Positions 32,999 through 41,305 of a DNA stretch of 64,000 bases are shown piece by piece. The DNA lies in contig NZ_JAWQFO010000006.1 of the NCBI RefSeq assembly GCF_033436665.1, forward strand, positions 124,001-188,000. Direction: 5' to 3'. The position numbers and the translations under genes are program-made. The stretch comes from JAWQFO01 sp033436665. Its GTDB lineage: Bacteria > Pseudomonadota > Alphaproteobacteria > Rhodobacterales > Rhodobacteraceae. Position 1 is the first letter of the stretch; every line of letters begins with the position of its first letter. Below the pieces are notes generated by a model that worked only from the letters and a program-made list of their open reading frames with translations, made no database searches and was not told the origin of the DNA.

Positions 32999-34558
32999 TC
33001 AGTTGATCTTTGCGCTGCGGAAACCGCCGATGGCGCGGTCAAGCAGGGCGTTGAGGTAAAAGCCGTTGGCAAGGTGTACCCGCAGCCCGGCGGTCGACGG
33101 GTGATGCGCCCAGAGCGGAAACAGCGCCTGCGCAAAGGCCACCAGGCCGAAGGAGGCGACGGCGAGGACGATCAGAGCCCATTCCAGCGGACCGGGTGCC
33201 GGTGCCGGCGGCAGGCCCGGCCCCCAGATGGCCTGTGCCGTGGCCTGAAAGGCGAAGTAGCCGATCGCGGCGCCGAGCGAGGCCACTGCCGTGCGTTTGG
33301 TCAACTCCGCGGGTGCGAGATCGGCGAGGCCCTGCGCTACGAGGTAGGCGACGCCGAAGATCAGGATCGCGCCGATGCCAAGCGCCTGCGGTGACTTCGG
33401 ACCGATGAGCGCGGTGAAGGTAACGGCGATGACGGCGTAGAGGACAAGCGCCAGGGCGAAGGACTTGAGCACCGCACCGACGCTCGGCACCGCGATCGGA
33501 CCGGGACGCCTGAGGCTGGCCACTGACTGGATCGCGCCGCCGGAACTGAGGAAGGCATGCGCCTTGTAGAGCGAATGCGCCACGATATGCAGAAGTGCCA
33601 GCGCCCAGAGACCGAGCCCGCATTGCAAGAGGAGGAACCCCATCTGCGATACCGTCGACCATGCCAGCGCGGTCTTGAAGGCACTTTGCGTCAGCATGAC
33701 CGCCGCCCCGAACAGGGCCGTGAACCCGCCGATCATGACAAGCGCCGCCATGGCCCCGGGGCTGAGTTGCACCAGACCGGCGAGGAGAATGAGGATCACG
33801 CCACCCGAGTTGATGATGCCGGCGTGAAGCAGGGCCGAGACCGGGGTCGGGGCTTCCATGACCTCGGTGAGCCAGCCGTGCAACGGAAAGGCCGCGGTCT
33901 TGAAGATGGCCGCAAGAACGATAAACGCAATCCCGAACGTCGCGGCCAGGGTCAGGCCTTCGGTGCCGGCTCTCGTCACGATCTCGCCGAGGTTCCCGGT
34001 ACCGTAACTCGCGGCCAGCAGGAGCGCGGCAACGACAAGGGCGGCGTCCGATCCGTGCCAGACCAGCGCGAACTTCGTGGCGGCCCGGCGGGCCTCGGGG
34101 CGGTTGCCGTAAAACAGCAGAAGCTGCCGAAGGCCAAGCCCGACAAGGACGGTCGACGCGATGAGCATCGAAAGGCTGCCCGATTGGACGAAGAGCAACA
34201 CCGCGGCCAGCGTCGCCAGCATCAGTGCATGAAACCGGCCTTCATGCGCCTCGCCGTCGAGATAGGTGCGGCTGTACCGGATCACGATCCAGCCGATGAA
34301 GGCCACCAGCACCGCCAGAGAGGACGTCACGAGGGTGGCCTCGAGCGCCAGGTTCGCGATCCCGTCGAATGCCGAAACGGTTGTGGGACCGCCGGTCGCG
34401 ACCTGGACGAGACCAAGTATTGCAAGGGCAAGGCCGCCAAGGCTTGCAAATTCCGCGATGCGTGGAACGTTTTCAGGTCTGCGGCCCGGGTGACGCCAGG
34501 CATAAACGGCGGCAGCCACGAGGACGCCGGGGGCGAGAAAACTGGGCGAAAAGTCCAT
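32999..34558 (-). CDS. dabB: DabB-like proton-translocating membrane subunit (NuoL family)
   Basis: The 519-residue polytopic protein belongs to the complex I antiporter-like (NuoL/MrpA) family. It carries the characteristic FKTAAFPLHGWLTEVMEAPTPVSALLHAG segment, with the Lys and His that carry protons, and TALAWSTVSQMGFLLLQCGLG. No other complex I or Mrp genes lie nearby, and it sits directly upstream of dabA, so it is the DabB partner that couples the proton gradient to CO2 hydration. ATG 34558 follows a GGAGA site. A 14-bp inverted repeat (CCGATC-CT-GATCGG, 34567-34580) overlaps this leader and could affect ribosome access. Confidence 0.88.
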   Translation of the reverse strand: MDFSPSFLAPGVLVAAAVYAWRHPGRRPENVPRIAEFASLGGLALAILGLVQVATGGPTTVSAFDGIANLALEATLVTSSLAVLVAFIGWIVIRYSRTYLDGEAHEGRFHALMLATLAAVLLFVQSGSLSMLIASTVLVGLGLRQLLLFYGNRPEARRAATKFALVWHGSDAALVVAALLLAASYGTGNLGEIVTRAGTEGLTLAATFGIAFIVLAAIFKTAAFPLHGWLTEVMEAPTPVSALLHAGIINSGGVILILLAGLVQLSPGAMAALVMIGGFTALFGAAVMLTQSAFKTALAWSTVSQMGFLLLQCGLGLWALALLHIVAHSLYKAHAFLSSGGAIQSVASLRRPGPIAVPSVGAVLKSFALALVLYAVIAVTFTALIGPKSPQALGIGAILIFGVAYLVAQGLADLAPAELTKRTAVASLGAAIGYFAFQATAQAIWGPGLPPAPAPGPLEWALIVLAVASFGLVAFAQALFPLWAHHPSTAGLRVHLANGFYLNALLDRAIGGFRSAKIN

Positions 34559-34618
34559 TGATGTCTCCGATCCTGATCGGAAACCGGATACGCCGTGGCA
34601 GAGTTCAATAAAATTACA

Positions 34619-34632
34619 TATATTGCGATATA
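34619..34632. promoter_or_regulatory. AT-rich inverted repeat between dabB and the LysR gene
   Basis: TATAT-TGCG-ATATA has perfect 5-bp arms in the 94-bp divergent space. It has the T/A spacing typical of LysR-type sites and is the most likely binding site for the adjacent regulator. Confidence 0.4.
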
Positions 34633-34652
34633 ACGTTCGATTTTGTAGAAGT

Positions 34653-35528
34653 ATGTCCAATCTCAACCTTCATCATCTGCGCCTTTTCCGTGCCGTCGCC
34701 CGGGACGGCACGCTGACAGGCGCTGCGCGGTCGCTCAACATCTCTCAGTCGGCAGTCTCGACCCAGATCAAGGCACTGGAAGAGTCCCTTGGGCACCAAC
34801 TTTTCGAACGGCGCGGTCGGAACCTTGTCCTGTCGGAAGCGGGGCGGATCGCGCTCGATCACGCCGACGAAATCTTTCGCGCGGCCGAGAACCTGACCGC
34901 GACACTGAAGCGGGCCGAGGCGAAGCGACGTGTCCTGAGGATCGGGGCGCTTGCAACCTTGTCCCGCAATTTCCAGATGAGGTTCCTCGACCCGATCATC
35001 GGGCGCAACGATGTCGAGGTCATCCTGCGGTCGGGCACACAGGACGCTCTGCTGCGCGGTCTCGAAGCGCACGCGCTCGACATCGTGTTGACGAACATGG
35101 TTCCGGCCCGGGACGCGTCGAGTCCCTATCTTGTCCACGCCCTTGCGGAGCAACCCGTCAGCCTTGTCGGCGCGCCGAACAGGATGTCCGGGAAGACCCT
35201 CGACATCGCAAGCATCCTGGCCACCGAACCGCTTGTCCTGCCGACGCCGGAGACGTCGATGCGGGCCGGGTTCGACGCCCTTCTGGAGCGGCTCGGGATC
35301 TTCCCGAGGGTTGCGGCCGAAGCCGATGACATGGCCATGTTGCGCCTGCTCGCCCGCGCCGATGCCGGCGTTGCGGTCATTCCGCCCATCGTCGTCCAGG
35401 ACGAGCTGAAGGCCGGTAGATTGACCGAGTTCGCCCGTCTCGAAGATGTTCGCGAAGTTTTTTCGGCCGTCACGATCGCCCGGAAATTCCCGAACCCGCT
35501 GCTTTCCGAGGTTCTGGGAACGGGCTGA
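34653..35528 (+). CDS. LysR-family regulator, probable controller of dabBA
   Basis: The 291-residue protein has the LysR winged helix (LNLHHLRLFRAVARDGTLTGAARSLNISQSAVSTQIKALE) and a periplasmic-binding-like effector domain (RVLRIGALATLSRNFQMRFLDP onward). It is transcribed away from dabBA with 94 bp between starts, the usual position of a LysR regulator and its target. Regulators of carbon-concentrating genes are often CbbR/CcmR-type LysR proteins, so a response to low inorganic carbon is plausible. An in-frame ATG at 34623 is less likely because the domain begins after 34653. Confidence 0.87.
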   Translation: MSNLNLHHLRLFRAVARDGTLTGAARSLNISQSAVSTQIKALEESLGHQLFERRGRNLVLSEAGRIALDHADEIFRAAENLTATLKRAEAKRRVLRIGALATLSRNFQMRFLDPIIGRNDVEVILRSGTQDALLRGLEAHALDIVLTNMVPARDASSPYLVHALAEQPVSLVGAPNRMSGKTLDIASILATEPLVLPTPETSMRAGFDALLERLGIFPRVAAEADDMAMLRLLARADAGVAVIPPIVVQDELKAGRLTEFARLEDVREVFSAVTIARKFPNPLLSEVLGTG

Positions 35529-35551
35529 GGCGGACGATCGTGTCGGCGTCA

Positions 35552-35579
35552 TACCCTACAGAAAATAAGTTGTGGGGTA
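35552..35579. promoter_or_regulatory. Palindromic element 1 upstream of the nucleotidyltransferase
   Basis: TACCCTAC and GTGGGGTA face each other across a 12-bp AT-rich centre, with one mismatch in the arms. Its right arm overlaps a candidate -35 box (TTGTGG, 35570-35575). Confidence 0.6.
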
Positions 35580-35598
35580 GGTCGCTTCGCGATAGGAT
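35570..35598 (+). promoter_or_regulatory. Candidate promoter between the two palindromes
   Basis: TTGTGG (35570-35575), a 17-bp spacer and TAGGAT (35593-35598) form a weak sigma70-like promoter. The -35 lies in palindrome 1 and the -10 touches palindrome 2, which would suit repression by a protein bound to both. Confidence 0.35.
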
Positions 35599-35625
35599 AC
35601 CCCACGGAAAATTTTTTGTGGGGCA
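35598..35625. promoter_or_regulatory. Palindromic element 2 upstream of the nucleotidyltransferase
   Basis: TACCCCAC and GTGGGGCA flank a 12-bp centre GGAAAATTTTTT. It repeats element 1 with a 46-bp period and ends 6 bp before the ATG, so its GTGGGG arm is also the only Shine-Dalgarno-like sequence. Confidence 0.6.
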
Positions 35626-35631
35626 GACGCG

Positions 35632-36645
35632 ATGGAAACCCTCAGCGCGGTGGGCCGCAGCGCGTGGATCGATCTGTTGCGCACGCTCAAGGACAGCGCG
35701 CTCTCCGGTCTGATCGGGACGCCGAAGAAAAAGACGGTCGGGGCGCGGCAGTATTGGTACGATCACTACCGGCTCGGCAGCCGGACGGTCGATCGCTACA
35801 TCGGCGAGGACAGCGATGAGCTGCGCGCGCGGCTGGCACGTCACCGGAAGCTGGCGGCGGAGGAAAAGACCCGCGAACGCACACGCGCGCGGCTGATGCG
35901 GATCCTGCGCGCCGAAGGGTTCCGGATGTCGGACGTCAACACCGGGCAGATCGTCTCGGCAATGGCGAAGACCGGGGTTTTCCGGCTGGGCGGGACGCTT
36001 GTCGGCACGACCGCCTTCCTGTGTTACGAGGGCGAGCTTGGCGTGCGGATCGGCTTCGACGCGGCGGCGCAGACCGACGATATCGACATCGCCAGCTTCG
36101 AGCGCCTGTCGCTGGTCATCGAGGACCGCGTCGACACGCCGCTGGCGCAGGTCTTCGGCGATCTCAAATTCGATCCCGTGCCGTCGCTCGACCGGCGCCA
36201 CGTCTGGCGCTGGCGGCAGACTGACCGGCAGACCATGGTAGAGTTCCTGACCCCGTCCTTCAGCGGCGACGAGGGGCTGCGGACGCTGGAGGCCCTGGGC
36301 GTCAGCGCGCAAGGGTTGCATCACCTAAACTACCTGATCGCCGAACCGATCCAGGTTCCGTTCCTCTACCGCTACGGATCGCTGGTGCAGGTGCCGCGGC
36401 CCGAACGCTTTGCCATTCACAAGCTGATCGTGGCCGACCGCAGGCGCGACGGACCGGACTCGGGCAAGGCCGCCAAGGACCGTGCGCAGGCGGCCTTTCT
36501 CGTCGAGGTGCTGGCCGAGGAGCGCCCCGTCGAACTGGCCGACGCTTACCAGACGGCGCTGGAGAGCGGGCCCGCCTGGCGGACGCGCATCGCCGCGAGC
36601 CTTGCGCGGATGCCGCAGACAGCGCGCCGGCTCGACGCGCTCTGA
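35632..36645 (+). CDS. NTP_transf_8 / GSU2403-type nucleotidyltransferase-fold protein
   Basis: The 337-residue protein has a minimal nucleotidyltransferase core: GGTLVGTTAFLCYEG (the hG[ST] helix motif) followed by the metal-binding carboxylates in QTDDIDIASFE. A helical N-terminal part (about residues 1-110) and a mixed C-terminal part surround it. The layout fits the GSU2403/NTP_transf_8 family, whose targets are not well known; some nucleotidyltransferase-fold relatives act as toxins or modify RNA or proteins. No partner antitoxin gene is adjacent. Tandem palindromes over its promoter and ribosome site imply tight control. Confidence 0.7.
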   Translation: METLSAVGRSAWIDLLRTLKDSALSGLIGTPKKKTVGARQYWYDHYRLGSRTVDRYIGEDSDELRARLARHRKLAAEEKTRERTRARLMRILRAEGFRMSDVNTGQIVSAMAKTGVFRLGGTLVGTTAFLCYEGELGVRIGFDAAAQTDDIDIASFERLSLVIEDRVDTPLAQVFGDLKFDPVPSLDRRHVWRWRQTDRQTMVEFLTPSFSGDEGLRTLEALGVSAQGLHHLNYLIAEPIQVPFLYRYGSLVQVPRPERFAIHKLIVADRRRDGPDSGKAAKDRAQAAFLVEVLAEERPVELADAYQTALESGPAWRTRIAASLARMPQTARRLDAL

Positions 36646-36713
36646 GCGGGCACGGGGCTGGTCGTGCCGCGCTACCGCGCAAGATAGTCGCGCAGAACCG
36701 AAGGAAAAAGCCG

Positions 36714-38150
36714 ATGTCGAACGCCCTGCCGATGCCCTGTCCGGACCGCCGCGGCGGACGCGACGCGCAGGATGCCGGCTGCCCGGACCAGCGCGGCACG
36801 CTGGTCGCGACGATCCTCGGGTCGAGCCTGGCCTTCGTGGTCGGTTCGATCATCAACGTCGCCCTGCCGGCGATGCAGGATGAATTCGGAACAGGCGCGA
36901 CGGGCGCGCAATGGATCGTGAACGCCTATCTGCTGCCGCTTGGTGCGCTGGTGCTGATCGGCGGGGCCGCGGGCGATCACTACGGGCGCAAGCGGGTGTT
37001 CGAGGCGGGTCTGGTCGTGTTCACCGCTGCCTGCCTTCTGTGCGCCGTGGCCTGGAGCTTTCCGGTCCTGATGATCGGGCGCGCGCTGGAAGGGATCGGC
37101 GCGGCAATGGTCGCGCCGACATCGCTTGCGATCATCGCCGACGGCTTCACGGGCCGCGCGCGCGGGCAGGCCATCGGCACCTGGGCCGCGGCCGGGGCCG
37201 CCGCGGGGGCAGCGGCACCGCTTGTCGGCGGGCTCATCGTCGACGTCGCGGGGTGGCGATGGGCCTTCGCGGCGGTGATGCCGCTGTCGCTTTATGCGCT
37301 GTGGGTGGCCCGCCGCTCGGTCCGGGAAAGCCGCGCCGCGCGCGACGATCGCGCGCCGCTCGACTGGCTGGGGGCGGGACTGATCGGGGCAGGGCTACTG
37401 GCGCTGATCTGGGCGCTGATCGCCCTGCCCGAGCGTGGGGCCACCCCCGCCGTGATGGCGGCCGGGGCCTGCGGCGTCGTGCTGGTGGCGGCCTTTCTCG
37501 CGGTCGAATATCGCAAGGGCGATGCCGCGATGACGCCGCTGCGGCTCTTCGGCAGCGCCACCTTCTCGGGACTCTCGCTGCTGACGCTGTTTCTCTACAT
37601 GGCCCTCGGTGGCCTGCTGGTCCTGCTTCCTTACGTGCTGATCCGCGATCTCGGCTACGGCGCGACGGCTGCAGGGGCCGCCATCCTGCCGTTCCCGCTG
37701 ATCCTGGGGCTGCTGTCGCGAGCGGTGGGAGGCGTCGTGACCGACCGCGTCGGCACCCGCCGCATCCTGACCGTGGGCTCGCTGCTGGTCGGTTGCGGAT
37801 TTTTGCTCTTCACGCGGGTTCCGGCGGAGGACGTGAACTACTGGCGCGACATCCTGCCCGCGTTAAGCGTCCTGGCGCTGGGGATGGCCGCCTGCGTCGC
37901 ACCGCTGACCTCGGCGGTGCTGGCCAGCGCGGGAGACAGGTATTCGGGCGTCGCCTCGGGCGTCAACAACGCGATCTCGCGGATCGCGGGGCTGATTGCG
38001 ACCGCTTTGCTGGGCGTGGTTCTGATCGGCTCGGCGGACAGCCTTACCGCGGGGTTCGCCGCCGCGGCCTGGGCCGGGGCGGCGCTGTCGGCGGCAAGCG
38101 CGCTCAGCGCCTGGATGCTGGTCGACCCGGAAACGGTCGCCGCAAGCTGA
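36714..38150 (+). CDS. MFS drug/proton antiporter (DHA2-type)
   Basis: The 478-residue membrane protein has about 14 predicted helices. The family motif A-like loop GDHYGRKRVF follows helix 2 and a motif C-like GAAAPLVGGLI lies in helix 5. Both are typical of DHA2 (QacA/EmrB-like) exporters that expel cationic or amphipathic compounds. The cytoplasmic N terminus is long and rich in Pro/Arg/Asp (about 28 residues). It is co-directional with the nucleotidyltransferase gene after 68 bp and convergent with the NTF2-like operon, 16 bp from its last gene. No dedicated regulator is adjacent. Confidence 0.87.
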   Translation: MSNALPMPCPDRRGGRDAQDAGCPDQRGTLVATILGSSLAFVVGSIINVALPAMQDEFGTGATGAQWIVNAYLLPLGALVLIGGAAGDHYGRKRVFEAGLVVFTAACLLCAVAWSFPVLMIGRALEGIGAAMVAPTSLAIIADGFTGRARGQAIGTWAAAGAAAGAAAPLVGGLIVDVAGWRWAFAAVMPLSLYALWVARRSVRESRAARDDRAPLDWLGAGLIGAGLLALIWALIALPERGATPAVMAAGACGVVLVAAFLAVEYRKGDAAMTPLRLFGSATFSGLSLLTLFLYMALGGLLVLLPYVLIRDLGYGATAAGAAILPFPLILGLLSRAVGGVVTDRVGTRRILTVGSLLVGCGFLLFTRVPAEDVNYWRDILPALSVLALGMAACVAPLTSAVLASAGDRYSGVASGVNNAISRIAGLIATALLGVVLIGSADSLTAGFAAAAWAGAALSAASALSAWMLVDPETVAAS

Positions 38151-38166
38151 GCGCCGATGTTGCGCG

Positions 38167-39156
38167 TCAAGGAATGGGGTCGAGCCGTGCCAGCACGTCG
38201 AGACCCTGTCCCAAAAGGTAATGCAGCATGTCGATGAAGATCCAGTTCTCGGCCAGCCTGTCGCCGTCCCGCCGGTAGATGTCGATCACGCGCATGTCCG
38301 AGGGTTGTTCCGATCCCGGCATGCCCATGAACCCGCCCGAGGGGCGCAGGGTCAGGTTCGGCCAGCCAAAGAACCCGCCGTAATGGCCTTCGGCGATGCG
38401 GGCGACGTGGCCGTTGAAGCTGCGATCGGCAAAGCCCTGGCGGAACGGCCCGGCATGCTGGCGCGCGTAGCGTTCGATGGTGTAGGTCGCGCCGATCCCG
38501 GCCGGGCCCCACCAGATCATGTCGTCGTGCCACGAGCGCGGCAATTCTTCGAGCAATCCGCCTTCCGTCCGGTCTTTCCAGGTCCGGAGGTCGCCGATCA
38601 TGCGCTCGATGGCGTCGAGCGTGCGCTGACCCTCGGCAGGGTCCTGCGGAACGTACATCAGACCGTCATGGGTCGCGGGACCGGGCTGCACCAGATGTGC
38701 GCCAGTCTGGGGCGGAAACGGGTTCACTCCGGCCTGCAGCATCAGGTGCGGCAGGTCGAAGAACATCGCCGTGTCGGTGATCCGGCCTGCTTCCACCCGC
38801 AGGAACTCGGCATAGCGCAGCATGGCGATCTTGCCCGTTGGCGGAATGCCGAGCAATGGCGCGTCGAAAAGGCCGATCAGGTGACCCATCGACGAGACCC
38901 AGGTGCCGCCGTCGGCAAGGCCGTTGTCGCCGGCCATGAACACGTCCATGCGCCGTTGCAGATGGGTCAGGGAGGTTTGCAGCGGAATCCAGAAGGTGTC
39001 GGCTACTGCGGCTGGTTTGCGGATCTCGTTGAAGGGATGAAAGCCGCGCCAGAGCGCGTCGGGGGCGCAGAAGTCGCGCATCGCGTGGGCCGGGTCGCGG
39101 TCGAGTGCTGCGTGAAACTCTCGGACGAGCGCCTTGGCGGATTGCAGGTCGGTCAT
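38167..39156 (-). CDS. Double NTF2/SnoaL-like domain protein A
   Basis: The 329-residue protein contains two NTF2-like (SnoaL polyketide-cyclase) cones, about residues 5-155 and 185-325. Each ends in the strand pattern 'I(P)PTGK.A.LRYAEFLRVEAGRI' or 'MRVIDIYRRDGDRLAENWIFIDMLHYL'. SnoaL-fold proteins are small-molecule isomerases, hydratases or cyclases with a buried cavity; the reaction here is unknown. It is the last gene of the minus-strand importer operon and overlaps protein B by ATGA. Its C-terminal coding end is nearly identical in DNA to that of B (38221-38295), evidence of tandem duplication. Confidence 0.8.
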   Translation of the reverse strand: MTDLQSAKALVREFHAALDRDPAHAMRDFCAPDALWRGFHPFNEIRKPAAVADTFWIPLQTSLTHLQRRMDVFMAGDNGLADGGTWVSSMGHLIGLFDAPLLGIPPTGKIAMLRYAEFLRVEAGRITDTAMFFDLPHLMLQAGVNPFPPQTGAHLVQPGPATHDGLMYVPQDPAEGQRTLDAIERMIGDLRTWKDRTEGGLLEELPRSWHDDMIWWGPAGIGATYTIERYARQHAGPFRQGFADRSFNGHVARIAEGHYGGFFGWPNLTLRPSGGFMGMPGSEQPSDMRVIDIYRRDGDRLAENWIFIDMLHYLLGQGLDVLARLDPIP

Positions 39157-40160
39157 GTTCGTGGGTGTTTCTTGAGGCGTTCCAATACGTCGAGCCCCTG
39201 CATTGCGAAGAAATGCAGCATGTCGATGAAGATCCAGTTCTCGGCCAGCTTGTCGCCGTCGCGGCGGTAGATGTCGACGATGCGCATCTCGGCCTCGGTG
39301 TCGTTCGCGGGCATGCCCATGAAGCCCCCCGTGGGTCGCATCGTGATCGACGGGTAGCCAAAAAACCCGCCGTAGCGGCCTTCGGCCAGTTCGGCCCCGT
39401 GGCCATCGGACCGCACGAATTCGAGTCCCGCCTCGAAGGGGCCGGTGTGGCCGCGCCGGTAGCCGTCGCGGAAGGCGCTGGCGCCGATGCCGGCGGGGCC
39501 GAACCAGCACATGTCGGGTGTCCAGAACCGGTCGATATGATCGGCGGGTGAGCTGACCCCGGCGCTGCGCAACTCTTCGACCATGTCCATGATGAGCTGC
39601 ATCGTTACGTGGCCGTCCTCCGGGTCCTGCGGATCATGGAGCAACCCGTCGTGGGTGCGCGGACCGGGCGTCAGGATGTCGGCCCCGGTCTGGCCGGGGA
39701 AGGGTCGCAGCCCGGCCTGGTGGATCAGGTGCAGCAGGTCGAGGTAGCTCACGGTCTCTGCGATCCGGCCATCTTCGACGCGATGGAACTCGGCGTAGCG
39801 CAGAAAGGCGATCTTGCGCGTCGGGGGGAGGTCGAGGAAGGGCCGTTCCCACAGGCCCATGAGGTGACCCATCTCGACGACCCAGACCCCGCCCGCGTCG
39901 TCGAGGATGTTCTGCCCCGCGAAGAAGACATCCGGGCGACGCTGCCACGGGCCGATCGCCTCCTTGAGAGGGCTCCATAGGCGGTCGGCGATCGAAGCGG
40001 CATCAGGCAATTCGTTGAAGGGATGCACGCCGCGCCAGCGAAATCCGGGGGTGGTGTGTGCCGTCAATGTATCTGCGACGGCTTCGGGCGTGGCGGCGTC
40101 GAGCGCCCGGGTGTAGTCGAGAACGATCTTTTTCTCGGCCTGGAAGTCAGTTTGCGTCAT
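39153..40160 (-). CDS. Double NTF2/SnoaL-like domain protein B
   Basis: The 335-residue paralogue of protein A has the same two-domain layout: FRWRGVHPFNELPDAASIADRLW and LPPTRKIAFLRYAEFHRVEDGRIAE in the first cone, IVDIYRRDGDKLAENWIFIDMLHFF in the second. It overlaps A by 4 bp and C by 14 bp, so the three are translated from one message. Duplicated genes kept side by side suggest subunits of a hetero-oligomer or successive steps on related intermediates. The conserved pocket residues His, Trp and Asp (RGFHPFNE / RGVHPFNE) are shared with A. Confidence 0.8.
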   Translation of the reverse strand: MTQTDFQAEKKIVLDYTRALDAATPEAVADTLTAHTTPGFRWRGVHPFNELPDAASIADRLWSPLKEAIGPWQRRPDVFFAGQNILDDAGGVWVVEMGHLMGLWERPFLDLPPTRKIAFLRYAEFHRVEDGRIAETVSYLDLLHLIHQAGLRPFPGQTGADILTPGPRTHDGLLHDPQDPEDGHVTMQLIMDMVEELRSAGVSSPADHIDRFWTPDMCWFGPAGIGASAFRDGYRRGHTGPFEAGLEFVRSDGHGAELAEGRYGGFFGYPSITMRPTGGFMGMPANDTEAEMRIVDIYRRDGDKLAENWIFIDMLHFFAMQGLDVLERLKKHPRT

Positions 40161-41301
40161 GTCGGGCCTTGGCGATCTGCATCATCAGGTCGAACTCGTT
40201 GAAAAGCTGCCACTCGCGCATCACGCGGCCGTCGCGGACCTCCCATTGCGTGATGCCCCAGATCTGGCAGTGCGCACCGGTGGGTTCGCGGTAGAGCGTG
40301 CCGCCGGAGTGAGTGGCCTCGGCGCTCCAGCGGGTCGAGACGAGGTAGCCATCGGTCTCGTTGCCCATCCAGTAGACCTCGTCGACCTGCAACGCGAGGT
40401 CCGGAAAGGCGGCGCGCAATTCGGCCACGTAGGCGCGATAGGCGTCGCGCCCGGTGAACGCCCGCGTCGAGGTGCCTTCGAAGGGCAGGTCCTCGGCGTA
40501 GTCGGTGTCGATCCGGGCGCCGTCGCCGTTCCAGATGTCGTCGTGAACCGCGCGGGCAAAACTGTCGGGATCGAAACCGTTCACCGGTTCGGCCTCTGAC
40601 AAGGGCTTGGCGGGCCGTGCGCCTTCGCGCAATGCGTCCCAGACCTCGGCCGTGCGCGGCCAGCCGGATTGCGGGTCGGCGGCGAGGCGCTCGGCCTCCG
40701 CCCAGGGATCGAGCCCGAGCTGCATCAGCATCGCGGAGGTGTTGTAGAGCACATGCTCGAGGAAGATGTCGTTGCCGAGCGCCACGCAGTTGGCAATGAC
40801 GAGCACATCCACCTTGGCCCCGGTGGCCGGGCCGTAGCGACTGTCGCCGGTGTTGGTGCCGAGGATGCGGGTCCGGTGCGAGGTGTGGAACCCGACCGTG
40901 TCGTCACCGGCCCAGATCACCTCTTCGGCGTCGAGGATGATGTCCTCGAACGCGCCGGTGGTGTGGTGGGTGTCTCCGACGATGCGTTCGTTGCCGCGCT
41001 GCAACCCGTAGTCGTCGAAGACCAGGCTGTCAGGCGCGTAGCAATCGAGGATATATTCCACGCCGGCCTTGTCCGTCTCCCAGATCTTGTAGGTTATGCG
41101 CACGATGTAATCGACGATGTTGCGATACTCCGGGTCGAACCCTTCGAGCTTCTGCGCGGGCCCGAAGTCGTCCGGAATGCGCACGGTGCGGCCGTCCGTG
41201 TAGTCGGCAAGGGAGATGTCGAACCCGGTCGGCATGTGCGCACGGGTGAGGGCCCGCGCCGGGTGGTGGGAGGCGCGGGGCTCGGGGTGTTTGAAACTCA
41301 T
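40147..41301 (-). CDS. Double NTF2/SnoaL-like domain protein C (second subfamily)
   Basis: The 384-residue protein also has two NTF2-like cones (about 50-210 and 240-380) but of a different subfamily from A and B. The first cone reads YRNIVDYIVRITYKIWETDKAG, then YAPDSLVFDDYGLQRGNERIVGDTHHTT, very like protein F (50716-51687). It starts 4 bp after the permease stop and so is translationally tied to the importer. The N-terminal 45 residues are Pro/Arg/His-rich and may be disordered. Activity is unknown; a role in converting the imported solute is inferred from the operon. Confidence 0.78.
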   Translation of the reverse strand: MSFKHPEPRASHHPARALTRAHMPTGFDISLADYTDGRTVRIPDDFGPAQKLEGFDPEYRNIVDYIVRITYKIWETDKAGVEYILDCYAPDSLVFDDYGLQRGNERIVGDTHHTTGAFEDIILDAEEVIWAGDDTVGFHTSHRTRILGTNTGDSRYGPATGAKVDVLVIANCVALGNDIFLEHVLYNTSAMLMQLGLDPWAEAERLAADPQSGWPRTAEVWDALREGARPAKPLSEAEPVNGFDPDSFARAVHDDIWNGDGARIDTDYAEDLPFEGTSTRAFTGRDAYRAYVAELRAAFPDLALQVDEVYWMGNETDGYLVSTRWSAEATHSGGTLYREPTGAHCQIWGITQWEVRDGRVMREWQLFNEFDLMMQIAKARHDAN

Positions 41302-41305
41302 GGAT

